The position numbers and the translations under genes were made by a program. From the NCBI GenBank assembly GCA_023150875.1, contig JAKLKC010000042.1, positions 1 through 59,623 on the forward strand: 59,623 nucleotides of DNA, in the 5' to 3' direction. Origin of the DNA: Myxococcota bacterium. GTDB lineage: Bacteria > Myxococcota_A > UBA796 > UBA9615 > JAKLKC01. Positions 30,453 through 39,828 of the stretch are shown here, one piece after another. How positions within the stretch are numbered: the stretch's first letter is position 1; every line of letters begins with the position of its first letter. The notes under the pieces were generated by a model. The model was not told where the DNA came from. It did not search any database and saw only the letters and a list, made by a program, of their open reading frames with translations.

Positions 30453-31601
30453 ATGACTCGCTCCCGCTCCACGCACCCCCTCGCCGTGACCGTCACCGTC
30501 GCCGCCTTCGGCGTCATGCTCTCGATGCCCGCCGACGCCGTCGACTGCGCCTGCGACGTGTTCAGCGGGGCCGGGCCCGGCGCCGCCCTGCGGGCCGAGC
30601 GCACCGACGGCGGCCCCGGCAACGCCGGCGAGTTCGAGCACGCGGGGACCAGCGGGCACACCCACGCCGTGGACGCCCGGGTCCACTCCCCCGACGGCAT
30701 GGCGATCCACGCCCACAACCTGGCGACGGAGGGATGGGCGATCGGCGTGGAGGGGGACTCCCTGTCGGAGACGGGGGTCGGTGTCTACGGCTGGCACGCC
30801 GGGGCCGGGGCGGGCTTCGGCGTGTACGGGTCCACCGGCGCCGGATCCGGCGTGGGTGCGTACGGGGGGGCGACGGCGACCTCCGGCCAGTCCTACGGGA
30901 TGAAGGGGGAGACCGCCTCGTCCCAGGGGCGAGCGATCGGGGCCTTCGCCAACGCCGCCATTGGGCAGACCTACGGACTCTACGCCCAGACCCGCTCCAG
31001 CGCCGGCCGGGCGGTGTACGGAATGGCCCTCAGCGGGGCGGGCACGGTCTACGGCGTGTATGGCCAGACGAACTCCATCAACGGCAGGGCCGTGTACGGC
31101 GATGCCACGGCGTCCACCGGCACCACCTACGGCGTGTACGGCCGCGCCGCGTCGTCCGCGGGGTACGCGGTGTACGCCTCGGGCAACCTGACCGCCACGG
31201 GGGTGAAGGCGGCGACGGTGGCCACCTCGGCCGGTCCCACCGAGATGTACGCGGTGGAGTCGGCCGAGGTGTGGTTCGAGGACATCGGCGGCGGTCGCCT
31301 GAAGGGGGGGCGCGCCCGCGTCGACCTGGATCCCCACTTCCTGGAGACCGTCACCGTCGACGACGAGAACCCGCTGAGGGTCTTCGTCCAGCTCCGGGGC
31401 GACGCCCGCGGCGTCTACGTCGTGGAGGGGCAGGAGGGCTTCGACGTGATCGAACTCTCGGGCGGCCGGAGCGACGCCCCCTTCTCCTACCGCGTCATGG
31501 CCAAGCGCCGCGGCTACGAGGACGTGCGGATGCGCCCCGCGGACGTCGTCGTCGACGACTTCATGACCGACGTCCCCTACGCCGGCCCCCTGTCCCGCTG
31601 A
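30453..31601 (+). CDS. Secreted repeat protein (GxYG-type repeats with conserved C-terminal domain)
   Basis: 382 residues from ATG 30453 with GGAGG 10 bases upstream. The signal peptide ends near PADA, and VDCACDVFSG follows. Residues about 90-260 are short imperfect repeats with a GVYG or AVYG core and small residues between (GVGVYGWHAG, GFGVYGSTGAG, SYGMKGETAS, TYGLYAQTRSS, TYGVYGRAAS). The C-terminal 110 residues (EVWFEDIGGGRLKGGRARVDL, YVVEGQEGFDVIELSGG, RVMAKRRGYEDVRM) resemble the end domain of many predicted bacterial surface or phage-tail-like proteins. It is probably an exported structural or adhesive protein. No anchor or enzyme motif is visible. Confidence 0.78.
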   Translation: MTRSRSTHPLAVTVTVAAFGVMLSMPADAVDCACDVFSGAGPGAALRAERTDGGPGNAGEFEHAGTSGHTHAVDARVHSPDGMAIHAHNLATEGWAIGVEGDSLSETGVGVYGWHAGAGAGFGVYGSTGAGSGVGAYGGATATSGQSYGMKGETASSQGRAIGAFANAAIGQTYGLYAQTRSSAGRAVYGMALSGAGTVYGVYGQTNSINGRAVYGDATASTGTTYGVYGRAASSAGYAVYASGNLTATGVKAATVATSAGPTEMYAVESAEVWFEDIGGGRLKGGRARVDLDPHFLETVTVDDENPLRVFVQLRGDARGVYVVEGQEGFDVIELSGGRSDAPFSYRVMAKRRGYEDVRMRPADVVVDDFMTDVPYAGPLSR

Positions 31602-31655
31602 GCCTCGGCCCCTCCCTCTCCGGGGCGCCCGCCCCCTCCGTCCCCCCCGTCCGTC

Positions 31656-34055
31656 TCAGGTCGCTTGTGGCTCCCCGATCCGGGGTTCCGCCTCCACCCT
31701 CGCCGCATCCGGGGACCCCGCCCGCGCGGGGCCGGCGTCGCGCCTGGCCGCCTCCACCGCCCGGAGCACCGCCTCGGGGGTGCAGGGGTAGGACAGCTCC
31801 ACCTCGCGCCCCCGCGCCCCGAAGGCGCCCACGGCGTGGCGTAGGGCGGTGACGGCGGAGATCGCCAGCATCAGGGGGGGCTCGCCCACGGCCTTGCTGC
31901 CGTGGATGGTGCCGTCGTGGGGTGACGAGGGCAGCAGGTCCACCCGGAAGTCCTCGGGGACGTCCCCGATGGCGGGGACCTTGTACGTCGACGGCGAGTG
32001 GGTCAGCAGGTGGCCGGACTCGTCGAAGACCAGCTCCTCGGTGGTCAGCCAGCCGAGCCCCTGCACGAAGGCCCCTTCCACCTGCCCCCGGTCCACGGTC
32101 GGGGTCAGGGACGCCCCCACGTCGTGGAGCACGTCCACCCGGAGCACCCGGTGCTCCCCCGTCAGCCCCGACACCTCCACCTCGGTCACCGCGGCCCCGT
32201 AGGCGAAGTAGAAGAACGGCCGGCCTCGGCCCACGGAGGGATCGTAGTGGATCCCGGGGGTCCGGTAGTAGCCCGTGGCGGACAGGGAGATCCGCGCCAG
32301 CCAGCAGGCGCTCGCCACGTCGGCGAAGGGGGCCGAGAGGCCGGTCCCGGGATGGGACACCCGCCCCTCCGAGAAGACCAGCGCCTCCCCCTCGCCCGCG
32401 GGGAGGCCCAGGAGGGTCGCCGCCACCGGGCGCATGCGCTCCCGCACCGCCGCGCACGCCTCCAGGACGGCCTGCCCGTTGAGGTCCGAGCCGCTGGACG
32501 CCGCCGTCGCCGAGGTGTTGGGCACCTTCTCGGTGGAGGTGGCCATGACCCGCACCGCCTCGACGGGGACCCCCAGCTCGTGGGCGCACACCGCCCGCAT
32601 CTTGGTGTGCAGCCCCTGGCCCATCTCGACCCCGCCGTGGTTGAGCTGCACCGATCCGTCGGCGTACACCAGCACCAGCGCCCCGGCCTGGTTCAGGAAG
32701 GCGGTGGTGAACGAGATCCCGAACTTCACCGCCTGGAGGCCGATCCCCCGCTTCGTCCAGCGGGAGGAGGCGTTGGCCACCTCGATCGACTCGCGCCGCC
32801 GGCGGTAGTCCGAGGAAGCCAGCAGGCGCTCGATCATCCGTCCGGCGCGGAAGTCCCCCACCGGCTGGTCGTAGGGGGTGCGGTCCCGCGGGGCTGGCCC
32901 GTAGAGGTTCAGGCGCCGCACGTCGGCGGGGTCCAGGCCCAGCCGCTCCGCCGCCCGGTTCAGGACCTCCTCCACCACCAGGACCCCCTGGGGGCCCCCG
33001 AAGCCACGGAACGCGGTGTTGGAGGCGCGGTTCGTCCGCACCACCCGGCCCTCGAAGCGCAGGGCGGGCAGGTGGTAGCAGTTGTCCAGGTGGAAGAGGC
33101 AGCGGTCCAGGATCGCCCGGGACAGGTCCGCGCTCCAACCCCCGTCCGCGAAGACCCGCGCCACCAGGGCCAGCAGGCGTCCCTCCCCGTCGAAGCCCGC
33201 CTCCCAGTCAGTGCGGAACGGGTGGCGGCGCCCGGTCTGGCGCATGTCGCGGTCCCGGTCCAACCACACCTTCACCGGCTGCCCCGTCCGCCAGGCCCCC
33301 AGGGAGGCCAGGGCCGCGAAGGGCGCCGCCTGGGTCTCCTTGCCGCCGAACCCGCCCCCGAGGCGCGGGACCTCCACGACCACGCGGTGGCGGGGGATCC
33401 CCAGGACCTCGGCCACCTTCGCCTGGACCTCAGAGGGGTGCTGGGTGGAGGAGAAGACCCGCAGCCCTCCCCCCTCCTCCGGCACCGCCAGGGCGCACTG
33501 GGTCTCCAGGTAGAAGTGGTCCTGCCCGCCGCTCTCCACCCGCCCCGAGAGGCGCAGCGGGGCCCCGGCGAGGGCGGCGTCCGGATCCCCCCGCCGTAGC
33601 ACGTGGGGCTCGCAGAGGAACGCGCCGGCGGCGATGGCCTCGGAGATCCCCAGGATGGGGGGCAGCTCCTGGTACTGCACCGCCACCGCCTCGGCGCCGA
33701 GCCGGGCCGCCCGGGGGGACTCTGCCAGCACCAGGGCCACCGCCTGCCCCTCGGTGTGGACCTCCCCCTCCGCCAGCAGGGGCTCGTCGTGGACCACCGC
33801 CCCCACCTGGTTCAGCCCGGGGACGTCCCCGGCGAGCAGCACCGCCACCACCCCGGGCACCGCCCGGGCTCCCTCCGTACCGATACCCAGGATCCGCGCC
33901 CGGGCGTGGGGGGACGTGACGGCGTGGCCGTGGAGGGTGCCCCGGGGCTCGGGGAGGTCGTCCACGTACAGGGCCTCCCCGGTAACGTGCCGGGCGGCGC
34001 TCTCGTGGGGGGCGAGGCGCCCGATGGGGGAGCCGGACGGGGTGGGGGCGCTCAC
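31656..34055 (-). CDS. xdhB: Molybdenum hydroxylase large subunit, xanthine dehydrogenase type
   Basis: 799 residues from GTG 34055, which overlaps the small-subunit stop by four bases (GTGA). That overlap fixes the start. The Mo cofactor domain is complete: RLGGGFGGKETQ, NTAFRGFGGPQG with the conserved Arg, GGVEMGQGLHTKM, SSGSDLNGQAV, and the catalytic Glu at about 725 in GSKAVGEPPLM. It hydroxylates a purine or similar heterocycle using water as oxygen donor and passes electrons to the FeS/FAD subunit. It is the bacterial XdhB layout. No XdhC-type maturation gene lies nearby. Whether the substrate is xanthine cannot be proven from the sequence. Confidence 0.93.
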   Translation of the reverse strand: MSAPTPSGSPIGRLAPHESAARHVTGEALYVDDLPEPRGTLHGHAVTSPHARARILGIGTEGARAVPGVVAVLLAGDVPGLNQVGAVVHDEPLLAEGEVHTEGQAVALVLAESPRAARLGAEAVAVQYQELPPILGISEAIAAGAFLCEPHVLRRGDPDAALAGAPLRLSGRVESGGQDHFYLETQCALAVPEEGGGLRVFSSTQHPSEVQAKVAEVLGIPRHRVVVEVPRLGGGFGGKETQAAPFAALASLGAWRTGQPVKVWLDRDRDMRQTGRRHPFRTDWEAGFDGEGRLLALVARVFADGGWSADLSRAILDRCLFHLDNCYHLPALRFEGRVVRTNRASNTAFRGFGGPQGVLVVEEVLNRAAERLGLDPADVRRLNLYGPAPRDRTPYDQPVGDFRAGRMIERLLASSDYRRRRESIEVANASSRWTKRGIGLQAVKFGISFTTAFLNQAGALVLVYADGSVQLNHGGVEMGQGLHTKMRAVCAHELGVPVEAVRVMATSTEKVPNTSATAASSGSDLNGQAVLEACAAVRERMRPVAATLLGLPAGEGEALVFSEGRVSHPGTGLSAPFADVASACWLARISLSATGYYRTPGIHYDPSVGRGRPFFYFAYGAAVTEVEVSGLTGEHRVLRVDVLHDVGASLTPTVDRGQVEGAFVQGLGWLTTEELVFDESGHLLTHSPSTYKVPAIGDVPEDFRVDLLPSSPHDGTIHGSKAVGEPPLMLAISAVTALRHAVGAFGARGREVELSYPCTPEAVLRAVEAARRDAGPARAGSPDAARVEAEPRIGEPQAT

Positions 34056-35509
34056 CGGGGATCCCCGGCATGCACCGTGGAGGTGGGACGGGGGTGCAGG
34101 CCCCCCTCCGGGGACGACACCTCCGCCCAGAAGCCCCGGAGCAGGTTCCCGGCGACGGTCCGGCGATACCACGCCGAGCCCCGGTGGTCGGAGATGGGCT
34201 GGAAGTCCTCGTCCAGGAAGGGGATCGCCGCCTCGATGGCCTCCTCGCCGAAGGGGCGGCCGAGGAGGGCGGCCTCGGTACGGGACGCCCGGCGGGGGAT
34301 GGCCGCCATGCCTCCGAAGGCCAGGCGGGCCTCGGCGATCCGCCCCTCCCCGTCCAGGCGCACCGCGCAGCCGGCGCAGACGGCGGAGATGTCCAGCTCG
34401 CGCCGCTTGGACACCTTGAACGCGCTCACCCGCCACCCCGGCCCGGGGTGGAGCCAGTCCACCGCCTCCATCACCTCGCCGGGGGCCAGGGCGGTCCGGC
34501 GGTAGCCCAGGAAGAAGTCCTGGAGGGGCAGGCGCCGCCTGCCGTGGCGCGAGGCGAGGGTGACGTGGGAGCCCAGGGCGATGAGCACCGGGGGCAGGTC
34601 GCCGATGGGGGAGGCGTTGCACAGGTTCCCCCCCACCGTCGCCCGGTTCCTGATCTGCCGCGACGCGAAGAAGCGCAGCGTCTTGTCCAGGGCGGGAAGG
34701 TGGCCGCGCACCGCGTCGTGGAGGTCCGAGAGGGGGGTGGCCGCCCCGATCCGGAACCCTGTGGCGTCCCGCTCCACCCCCCGGAGCGCCGGGATCCCCT
34801 CCAGGGACACCAGGCAGGGGGGCTCGCGGAAGCGCCGGGTGACCTCCAGGGACAGGTCGGTGCCGCCGCACACCAGGCGGGCGTCGGCGTGGCGGTCCAG
34901 CACGTCCCACAGTTCGGGGAGGGAGGTCGGCACGAAGGCCCTCTGGCCCCCGTGGGCGTATGCGAGGGCCATGGACTCGGGGGCGGGCTCCCGCAGGGCG
35001 GCGGCGAAGCGGTCGCCCGGGCGGAGGCCGGCGACCCGCCGGGCGGCGTCCCGGATGGGGCGGTAGCCGGTGCAGCGGCAGAGGTTCCCGCACATCTGGT
35101 CGTCGAGCTGCCAGGGCTCGGAGACGTCCTCGCGGTGGCAGGCCTCCAGCATCGACATGGCCACGCCCGGGGTACAGAACCCGCACTGGGAGCCGAGATC
35201 GGCGACCAGCGCCTCCTGCACGGGGTGGAGGGGCCGCCCCTCCTCCCGGAGCGCCTCCACCGTCCACACGCTCCGGCCCTGCACCATGGGCAGCAGCACC
35301 AGGCAGGAGTTCACCGCCCGCAGCGCCGGCCCGCCGGGGGCGTGGGGGTCCAGGATCGCCACGGTGCACGCCCCGCAGTCCCCCTCCGCGCACCCCTCCT
35401 TGGTGCCGGTCAGGCCGCGGGAGCGGACGTACTGGAGCAGGGTCGTGGTCGGGGGGACGGAGTCCTCCTCGATCCACGCGTCGTTCAGCCGGAACCGAAG
35501 GACCTCCAC
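34052..35509 (-). CDS. xdhA: Molybdenum hydroxylase small subunit with 2Fe-2S and FAD domains, xanthine dehydrogenase type
   Basis: 485 residues from GTG 35509 (AGGAG 8 bases upstream). Further upstream codons have no suitable start and no family similarity. Two [2Fe-2S] clusters are supported by Cys40, Cys45, Cys48 and Cys69 (GCAEGDCGACTV), and Cys109, Cys112, Cys144 and Cys146 (QCGFCTPG, CRCTGYRP). Residues about 190-370 form the FAD domain (VCGGTDLSLEV, TVGGNLCNASPIGDLPP) and the rest is the CO-dehydrogenase flavoprotein C-terminal domain. Electrons from the Mo site pass through the FeS clusters to FAD and then NAD+. It is the first gene of a two-gene operon, divergent from the kinase gene. 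Confidence 0.93.
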   Translation of the reverse strand: MEVLRFRLNDAWIEEDSVPPTTTLLQYVRSRGLTGTKEGCAEGDCGACTVAILDPHAPGGPALRAVNSCLVLLPMVQGRSVWTVEALREEGRPLHPVQEALVADLGSQCGFCTPGVAMSMLEACHREDVSEPWQLDDQMCGNLCRCTGYRPIRDAARRVAGLRPGDRFAAALREPAPESMALAYAHGGQRAFVPTSLPELWDVLDRHADARLVCGGTDLSLEVTRRFREPPCLVSLEGIPALRGVERDATGFRIGAATPLSDLHDAVRGHLPALDKTLRFFASRQIRNRATVGGNLCNASPIGDLPPVLIALGSHVTLASRHGRRRLPLQDFFLGYRRTALAPGEVMEAVDWLHPGPGWRVSAFKVSKRRELDISAVCAGCAVRLDGEGRIAEARLAFGGMAAIPRRASRTEAALLGRPFGEEAIEAAIPFLDEDFQPISDHRGSAWYRRTVAGNLLRGFWAEVSSPEGGLHPRPTSTVHAGDPR

Positions 35510-35584
35510 GGCTTCGCTCCTGGGCGGCCCCGCGCCGGCAAGCGCGGCGGCGGGCGCGGGCTCCTCCCCGCGGGGAAGGGCCTC

Positions 35585-35613
35585 ACCGTGCCAGCCGGAC
35601 CCCGCAGCGTCAA
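35585..35613 (-). promoter_or_regulatory. Putative promoter of the xdhAB operon
   Basis: On the minus strand -35 TTGACG (35608-35613), 17-base spacer, -10-like CACGGT (35585-35590). The -35 is strong (5 of 6) and the -10 weak. It is back to back with the kinase promoter, with 18 bases between the two -35 boxes. Confidence 0.4.
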
Positions 35614-35631
35614 GGGGAGACGCGCGCGCCC

Positions 35632-35661
35632 TTGTCCGCGCGGGTGCGCCCGGGTTAGGAT
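35632..35661 (+). promoter_or_regulatory. Putative promoter of the kinase and Lon-like operon
   Basis: -35 TTGTCC (35632-35637), 18-base spacer, -10 TAGGAT (35656-35661), about 55 bases before the kinase start. Confidence 0.5.
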
Positions 35662-35716
35662 CCGCGCCTCTCCTCACCGTCGACCGACCCCAGGACCCTC
35701 CCCGGGGGCCAGAGAG

Positions 35717-37855
35717 GTGGCGTTGGATCCGCAGGGCCAAGGCGAACCCCGCTCGAACGGGTCCGAGCCGCACGAGGCTCCCGGAGCCCCGCGCGAGCAG
35801 CGCTTCGCGCCCCAGCCGTTCGGCAAGTACCACCTCGTGGATCGCATCGCCGTCGGGGGCATGGCGGAGATCTTCCTCGCCAAGACGTTCAGCCACGGGG
35901 GGTTCGAGAAGCGGCTGGTCATCAAGAGGATCCTCTCGTCGCTCACGGACAACGAGGAGTTCGTGAGCATGTTCGTCGACGAGGCGAAGCTCTCGGTCCT
36001 CCTCACCCACCCGAACGTCGTGCAGGTCTTCGACTTCGGGCGCATCGGCGACCATTACTTCATCGCCATGGAGGCGGTGGACGGGAAGGACCTCAAGTCG
36101 GTCCTGCGCCGGCTGGGGGAGCGCGGGGAGACCCTGGACCCCCTCTTCGCCGCGTGGATCTGCCAGCAGGCGGCGAGGGGGCTCGACTACGCCCACAAGA
36201 AGAAGGACCCCGAGGGGAACGACCTCTCCATCGTGCACCGGGACGTCTCGCCCTCGAACGTGCTCCTGAGCTACGAGGGCGCGGTCAAGATCGCGGACTT
36301 CGGGATCGCCAAGGCCCAGGGCACGACCTTCGACACCAAGGAAGGGGTGCTCAAGGGCAAGTTCGAGTACATGAGCCCCGAGCAGGCCTGGGGGCGTCCC
36401 ATCGACCGCCGCTCCGACGTGTTCTCCCTCGGGACCGTGCTCTGGGAGATGCTCACGGGCCACCGCCTGTTCAAGGGCGCCAGCGACATGGACACCCTGG
36501 AGCGCATCCGCTCCGCCGCGGTCCGCCCGCCCCGGGAGCTGCGCCCCGACCTGCCCGAGGCGCTGGAGGCCGCCGTCCTGAGGGCCCTCTCGCCGGACCC
36601 CGACGACCGCTACCCCGACGCGGCGGCCTTCGGGCACGACCTGAGGGAGTGCCTCTCTCCCCTCGCCCCCGACGAGGTCGCCGAGGAGTTCGCCCCCTGG
36701 CTGCTCGCGCTCTTCCTCGACGACGTCCAGGACGAGAAGGCGCGGGTCGAGCGCAACAGCCGCGAGGCCCTGCTCCAGCTCGACGTGGACGACGACCTGG
36801 AGCTGGAGGAGACCCCCCTCCTGGACCCGGTGCCCCTGTCCGCGGGGGAGATCGAGAGCGCGGAGCGGGGCCGCGAGGTCACACCACCCCCGACGCCCCT
36901 GCCCCGCGGGGCGGAGTCCCCCGGGGACGCTTCCCCTGTGCTCCCCTTCGGCGGGGAGGGCGCGGGCCCCGCCCGGGCCCACTCCCCCCGCGGCCAACCC
37001 GTCGCGGACGCCCCGCGTCCCGGTGCCTACCCTCACCCCCCGCACCCCCCGCCGCGGCCGGTCACCCCCGCGGAGCCCGCGGCCAGGGGTCTCCTCCGCC
37101 CCGTCGCCGCCGGGTTCCTGGTGGTCGCCCTGGCCCTGCTGGCGGCGTGGTACCTGCTGCGGGAGCTCCCCGGAGACGAGGGCGGCGAGGGGCCGGAATC
37201 GGTCGCCTCCGCGCTCCCCGTCCCGGCGGGGGAGGCCGGACCTGCCGCCGAGCCCCAGCCCGAGGTCTCCCCAGAGCCCCCTCCGGCCCCGCCGGAGGTC
37301 GCGCCCCCGCCGGCACCTTCGCCTTCCCCGTCCGCGACCCCTCCCCGGCCCGCCGCCGCCGCCCGCTCCCAGCCCCCCAGGGGAGGGGAGACCGCGACGC
37401 CGCCCGGGGCCGGGGACTCCGCGGGGGTGATGATCCTGGAGTCCCGCCCCTCGGGGGCCGAGGTCAGGGTCAACGGTCGCACCGTGGGTCGCACCCCGTA
37501 CCAGTTCACCTCCGGCAAGGCCAGCGAGGTCTACGCCATCGACCTCGCCCTGGACGGCTTCGAGGGCGAGGCGTTCAGCCAGGACTTCCCCAAGAGCGGC
37601 ACCCTGAGGGTGTCCCGGACCCTCTCCCCGCGGACGGCCGCCGCCCTCGGGAACCTGAGCGTCCGGGTCAACGGCGGGTTCGCCGACCTCTACATCGACG
37701 GCGCGCCCAAGGGGAAGGCGCCGAGACAGCTCCAGCTCCCCCCCGGCACGTACCAGGTCCGCCTGGTCAACGCCGCGGCGGGCTTCGACCGCACGGTGGC
37801 GGTGACCGTGAAGTCCGGGCAGACGGCTTCCGTGTCCGAGACCCTGGGCGAGTGA
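35717..37855 (+). CDS. Membrane-anchored Ser/Thr protein kinase with two PEGA-like domains
   Basis: 712 residues from GTG 35717. TTG 35723 is equally possible because AGAGG sits 6 bases before it. The kinase domain (36-310) has the Gly loop IAVGGMAEIF, Lys70, Glu89, the catalytic HRD (174-176) in HRDVSPSN and DFGIAK. The SPSN form after HRDV is common in myxobacterial kinases. A Pro/Glu-rich juxtamembrane region leads to one membrane helix (about 462-482). A second Pro-rich spacer follows, then a PEGA domain (ESRPSGAEVRVNGRTVGRTP) and a second PEGA-like unit (ADLYIDGAPKGKAPRQL). PEGA domains lie outside the membrane and may sense the envelope. It overlaps the Lon-like gene by GTGA, so the two are co-translated. 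Confidence 0.92.
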   Translation: MALDPQGQGEPRSNGSEPHEAPGAPREQRFAPQPFGKYHLVDRIAVGGMAEIFLAKTFSHGGFEKRLVIKRILSSLTDNEEFVSMFVDEAKLSVLLTHPNVVQVFDFGRIGDHYFIAMEAVDGKDLKSVLRRLGERGETLDPLFAAWICQQAARGLDYAHKKKDPEGNDLSIVHRDVSPSNVLLSYEGAVKIADFGIAKAQGTTFDTKEGVLKGKFEYMSPEQAWGRPIDRRSDVFSLGTVLWEMLTGHRLFKGASDMDTLERIRSAAVRPPRELRPDLPEALEAAVLRALSPDPDDRYPDAAAFGHDLRECLSPLAPDEVAEEFAPWLLALFLDDVQDEKARVERNSREALLQLDVDDDLELEETPLLDPVPLSAGEIESAERGREVTPPPTPLPRGAESPGDASPVLPFGGEGAGPARAHSPRGQPVADAPRPGAYPHPPHPPPRPVTPAEPAARGLLRPVAAGFLVVALALLAAWYLLRELPGDEGGEGPESVASALPVPAGEAGPAAEPQPEVSPEPPPAPPEVAPPPAPSPSPSATPPRPAAAARSQPPRGGETATPPGAGDSAGVMILESRPSGAEVRVNGRTVGRTPYQFTSGKASEVYAIDLALDGFEGEAFSQDFPKSGTLRVSRTLSPRTAAALGNLSVRVNGGFADLYIDGAPKGKAPRQLQLPPGTYQVRLVNAAAGFDRTVAVTVKSGQTASVSETLGE

Positions 37856-39756
37856 CCGTCCCCGAGACCCTCCTCGCCTCCCTCCGCCTCCCGGCCGAGC
37901 GCCTGCGCTGGCGCTGCCCCGAGGACGAGCCCCCGCCCCTCCCCGCCGGTCTGCCGGTCGGCCAGGAGGCGCTGGTGGAGGGCCTGGAGGCCGTCGTGCT
38001 CGCCCCACGCCCCGGCGTCCACGGGTTCATCGCCGGGACGCCCGGATCGGGGAGGCGGAGCGCTGCGCGGGCGCTGCTGGAGGGCGCCGTCCTCCCCGCC
38101 TGGCCCCGCCGGGACGTCGTCCTGTTGCCCCGGACCCTGAGGCCGCCTGAGGCGGGGTGGCTCGTCCTCCCCCCGGGTGAGGGGAAGGCGGTGGTCGGGG
38201 CGTGGACCGGGGATCCCCGGCTCGCGCCCCGGCTGGTCTTCGCCGCCCGGGAGGGGCCGCCCCCGGTGGTGGAGCTGCCCCTGCCGAGCTGGGAGAGGCT
38301 GCTGGGAGGGGTGGCGGGGGAGGCGCGGGAAGGGGGAGATCCCTTCGCGGAGCTGCGGGTGGGGGCGCTGCTGCGGGCGGACGGGGGATACCTCCTGCTG
38401 GACGCCGACGCCGCGGCGTCGGAGCCGGGCCTCTGGCGGGAGCTGTGCCGGGCCCTCAGGACGGGGTTCCTGGAGCCTCGCCCTCCCCCGGACGCCCGGG
38501 CCCGGAGCGGGCCCCCCGTGGACCCCCTCCCCCTGAACTGCACCGTCATCGCCTTCGGGCAGCCCGCGTTGCTGAACGAGGTCCGGGCGAGGGAGTCCGG
38601 CCGCGCCGCCTTCCCCGTCCGGGTGGAGGCCCGACCCGACCTGCCCCTGGACGGGGCCGCCATCGCCGCGGTCTTCCACGCCGCGGGGCGGATCGCCGCC
38701 CGGGAGGGCCTCCGCCCCCTGCTGCCCGGCGCCGCGGGCCCCCTGGTGGAGAGGCTGGTGTCCCAGGCCAGCGGGCCGGGGCGGATGAGCGCCCGGCTGG
38801 GCTCGCTGCGGGAGCCCCTTCGGGAGGCCGACGCCGCCGCCCGCCGCCGGGGGGCGTCCGCCATCGGCCCCGGCGACGCGAGGGACGGGATCGAGGCCCT
38901 CCGGCGCCGCTCCCGGGCCCGCTGGGACCGGCTCCTGGACCGGATCGAGAAGGGGACCCTGCGCCTGGACGTGAGGGGCGAGAAGGTCGGGGTCGTCAAC
39001 GCCCTGCTGGTGTTCGGCGGCGAGGAGGAGAGCTACGGCGCTCCGTCCCGACTCACGGCGGCGACGGCGGTGGGGCGGGAGGGGGTGATCAACCTGGAGA
39101 GGGAGGCCCGCCTGTCGGGCAGCACCTTCGACAAGGGGCTGCTGATCCTCGTGGGGCTCCTGCGCTCCCGCTTCGCCGGCGCCTCCCCCCTGTCCCTGGC
39201 GGCCTCCCTCTGCCTGGAGCAGCACTACGGCCGCATCGACGGGGACAGCGCGGGCCTCGCCGAGTGGATCGCCCTCGTCTCCGAGCTGTCCTCGATCCCG
39301 GTCCGCCAGGACCTCGCGGTGACCGGTTCCCTGAACCAGAAGGGCGAGGTCCAGTCCGTCGGGCGGGTCGAAGCGAAGGTCGAGGGCTTCTTCGCCGCCT
39401 GCGCGCGCCTGGGACTAACGGGGAGCCAGGGGGTCCTGATCCCCCGGGCCAACGCCGAGGGGCTCATGCTCTCCGAGGAGGTGGTGGAGGCCTGCGCCCT
39501 GGAGCGGTTCCACCTGTACGCCGTGGACCACGTCGACGAGGCGGTGAGCCTGGCGCTGGGCTGCCCCGCGGGGACCCGCGACTCCCGGGGACGCTACCCC
39601 AGGGGGACGGTGAACGGCGCCGTCGCCGCCCGCCTCTCCCGGATGGCGTCCCGGCTCTACCCGCAAAAGAGAGCGGCGAAGAAGGCCGCCACCCGCCCCG
39701 CCGCCCCGTCCGCCCCGGTCCCCGCGGCCCCCAAGCGGGAGCCGGTCCAGGGCTGA
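37852..39756 (+). CDS. Lon-like (S16) ATP-dependent protease with degenerate P-loop
   Basis: 634 residues from GTG 37852, inside the kinase stop codon (GTGA). The C-terminal half is an S16 protease domain: catalytic Ser466 in DGDSAG and Lys509 in RVEAKVEGFF. They are 43 residues apart, the same spacing as Ser679 and Lys722 in E. coli Lon. SLNQKGEVQSVGRV precedes the Lys. The N-terminal half is AAA-like: GTPGSGRRS (62-70) has Arg68 where the Walker A Lys should be, and GGYLLLDADA supplies the Walker B Asp. GxGR P-loops occur in Lon-related AAA_32 proteins, so this may be a family trait. It lacks the Lon N-terminal substrate domain and is shorter than the 750-800 residues usual for that family. 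The C-terminal Lys/Ala/Pro tail is likely disordered. Confidence 0.85.
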   Translation: MTVPETLLASLRLPAERLRWRCPEDEPPPLPAGLPVGQEALVEGLEAVVLAPRPGVHGFIAGTPGSGRRSAARALLEGAVLPAWPRRDVVLLPRTLRPPEAGWLVLPPGEGKAVVGAWTGDPRLAPRLVFAAREGPPPVVELPLPSWERLLGGVAGEAREGGDPFAELRVGALLRADGGYLLLDADAAASEPGLWRELCRALRTGFLEPRPPPDARARSGPPVDPLPLNCTVIAFGQPALLNEVRARESGRAAFPVRVEARPDLPLDGAAIAAVFHAAGRIAAREGLRPLLPGAAGPLVERLVSQASGPGRMSARLGSLREPLREADAAARRRGASAIGPGDARDGIEALRRRSRARWDRLLDRIEKGTLRLDVRGEKVGVVNALLVFGGEEESYGAPSRLTAATAVGREGVINLEREARLSGSTFDKGLLILVGLLRSRFAGASPLSLAASLCLEQHYGRIDGDSAGLAEWIALVSELSSIPVRQDLAVTGSLNQKGEVQSVGRVEAKVEGFFAACARLGLTGSQGVLIPRANAEGLMLSEEVVEACALERFHLYAVDHVDEAVSLALGCPAGTRDSRGRYPRGTVNGAVAARLSRMASRLYPQKRAAKKAATRPAAPSAPVPAAPKREPVQG

Positions 39757-39811
39757 CCGGAGCGGGGGGCGGGATTTCGGCGCGACCCGGGCTCCCGCCC
39801 TTGCCCCGTGC

Positions 39812-39817
39812 TACACT
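39812..39817 (+). promoter_or_regulatory. Putative -10 box TACACT of the second kinase gene
   Basis: TACACT ends 11 bases before ATG 39829. There is no Shine-Dalgarno in between, so the leader would be about 4 bases or none. Confidence 0.3.
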
Positions 39818-39828
39818 CCACGCGACCC

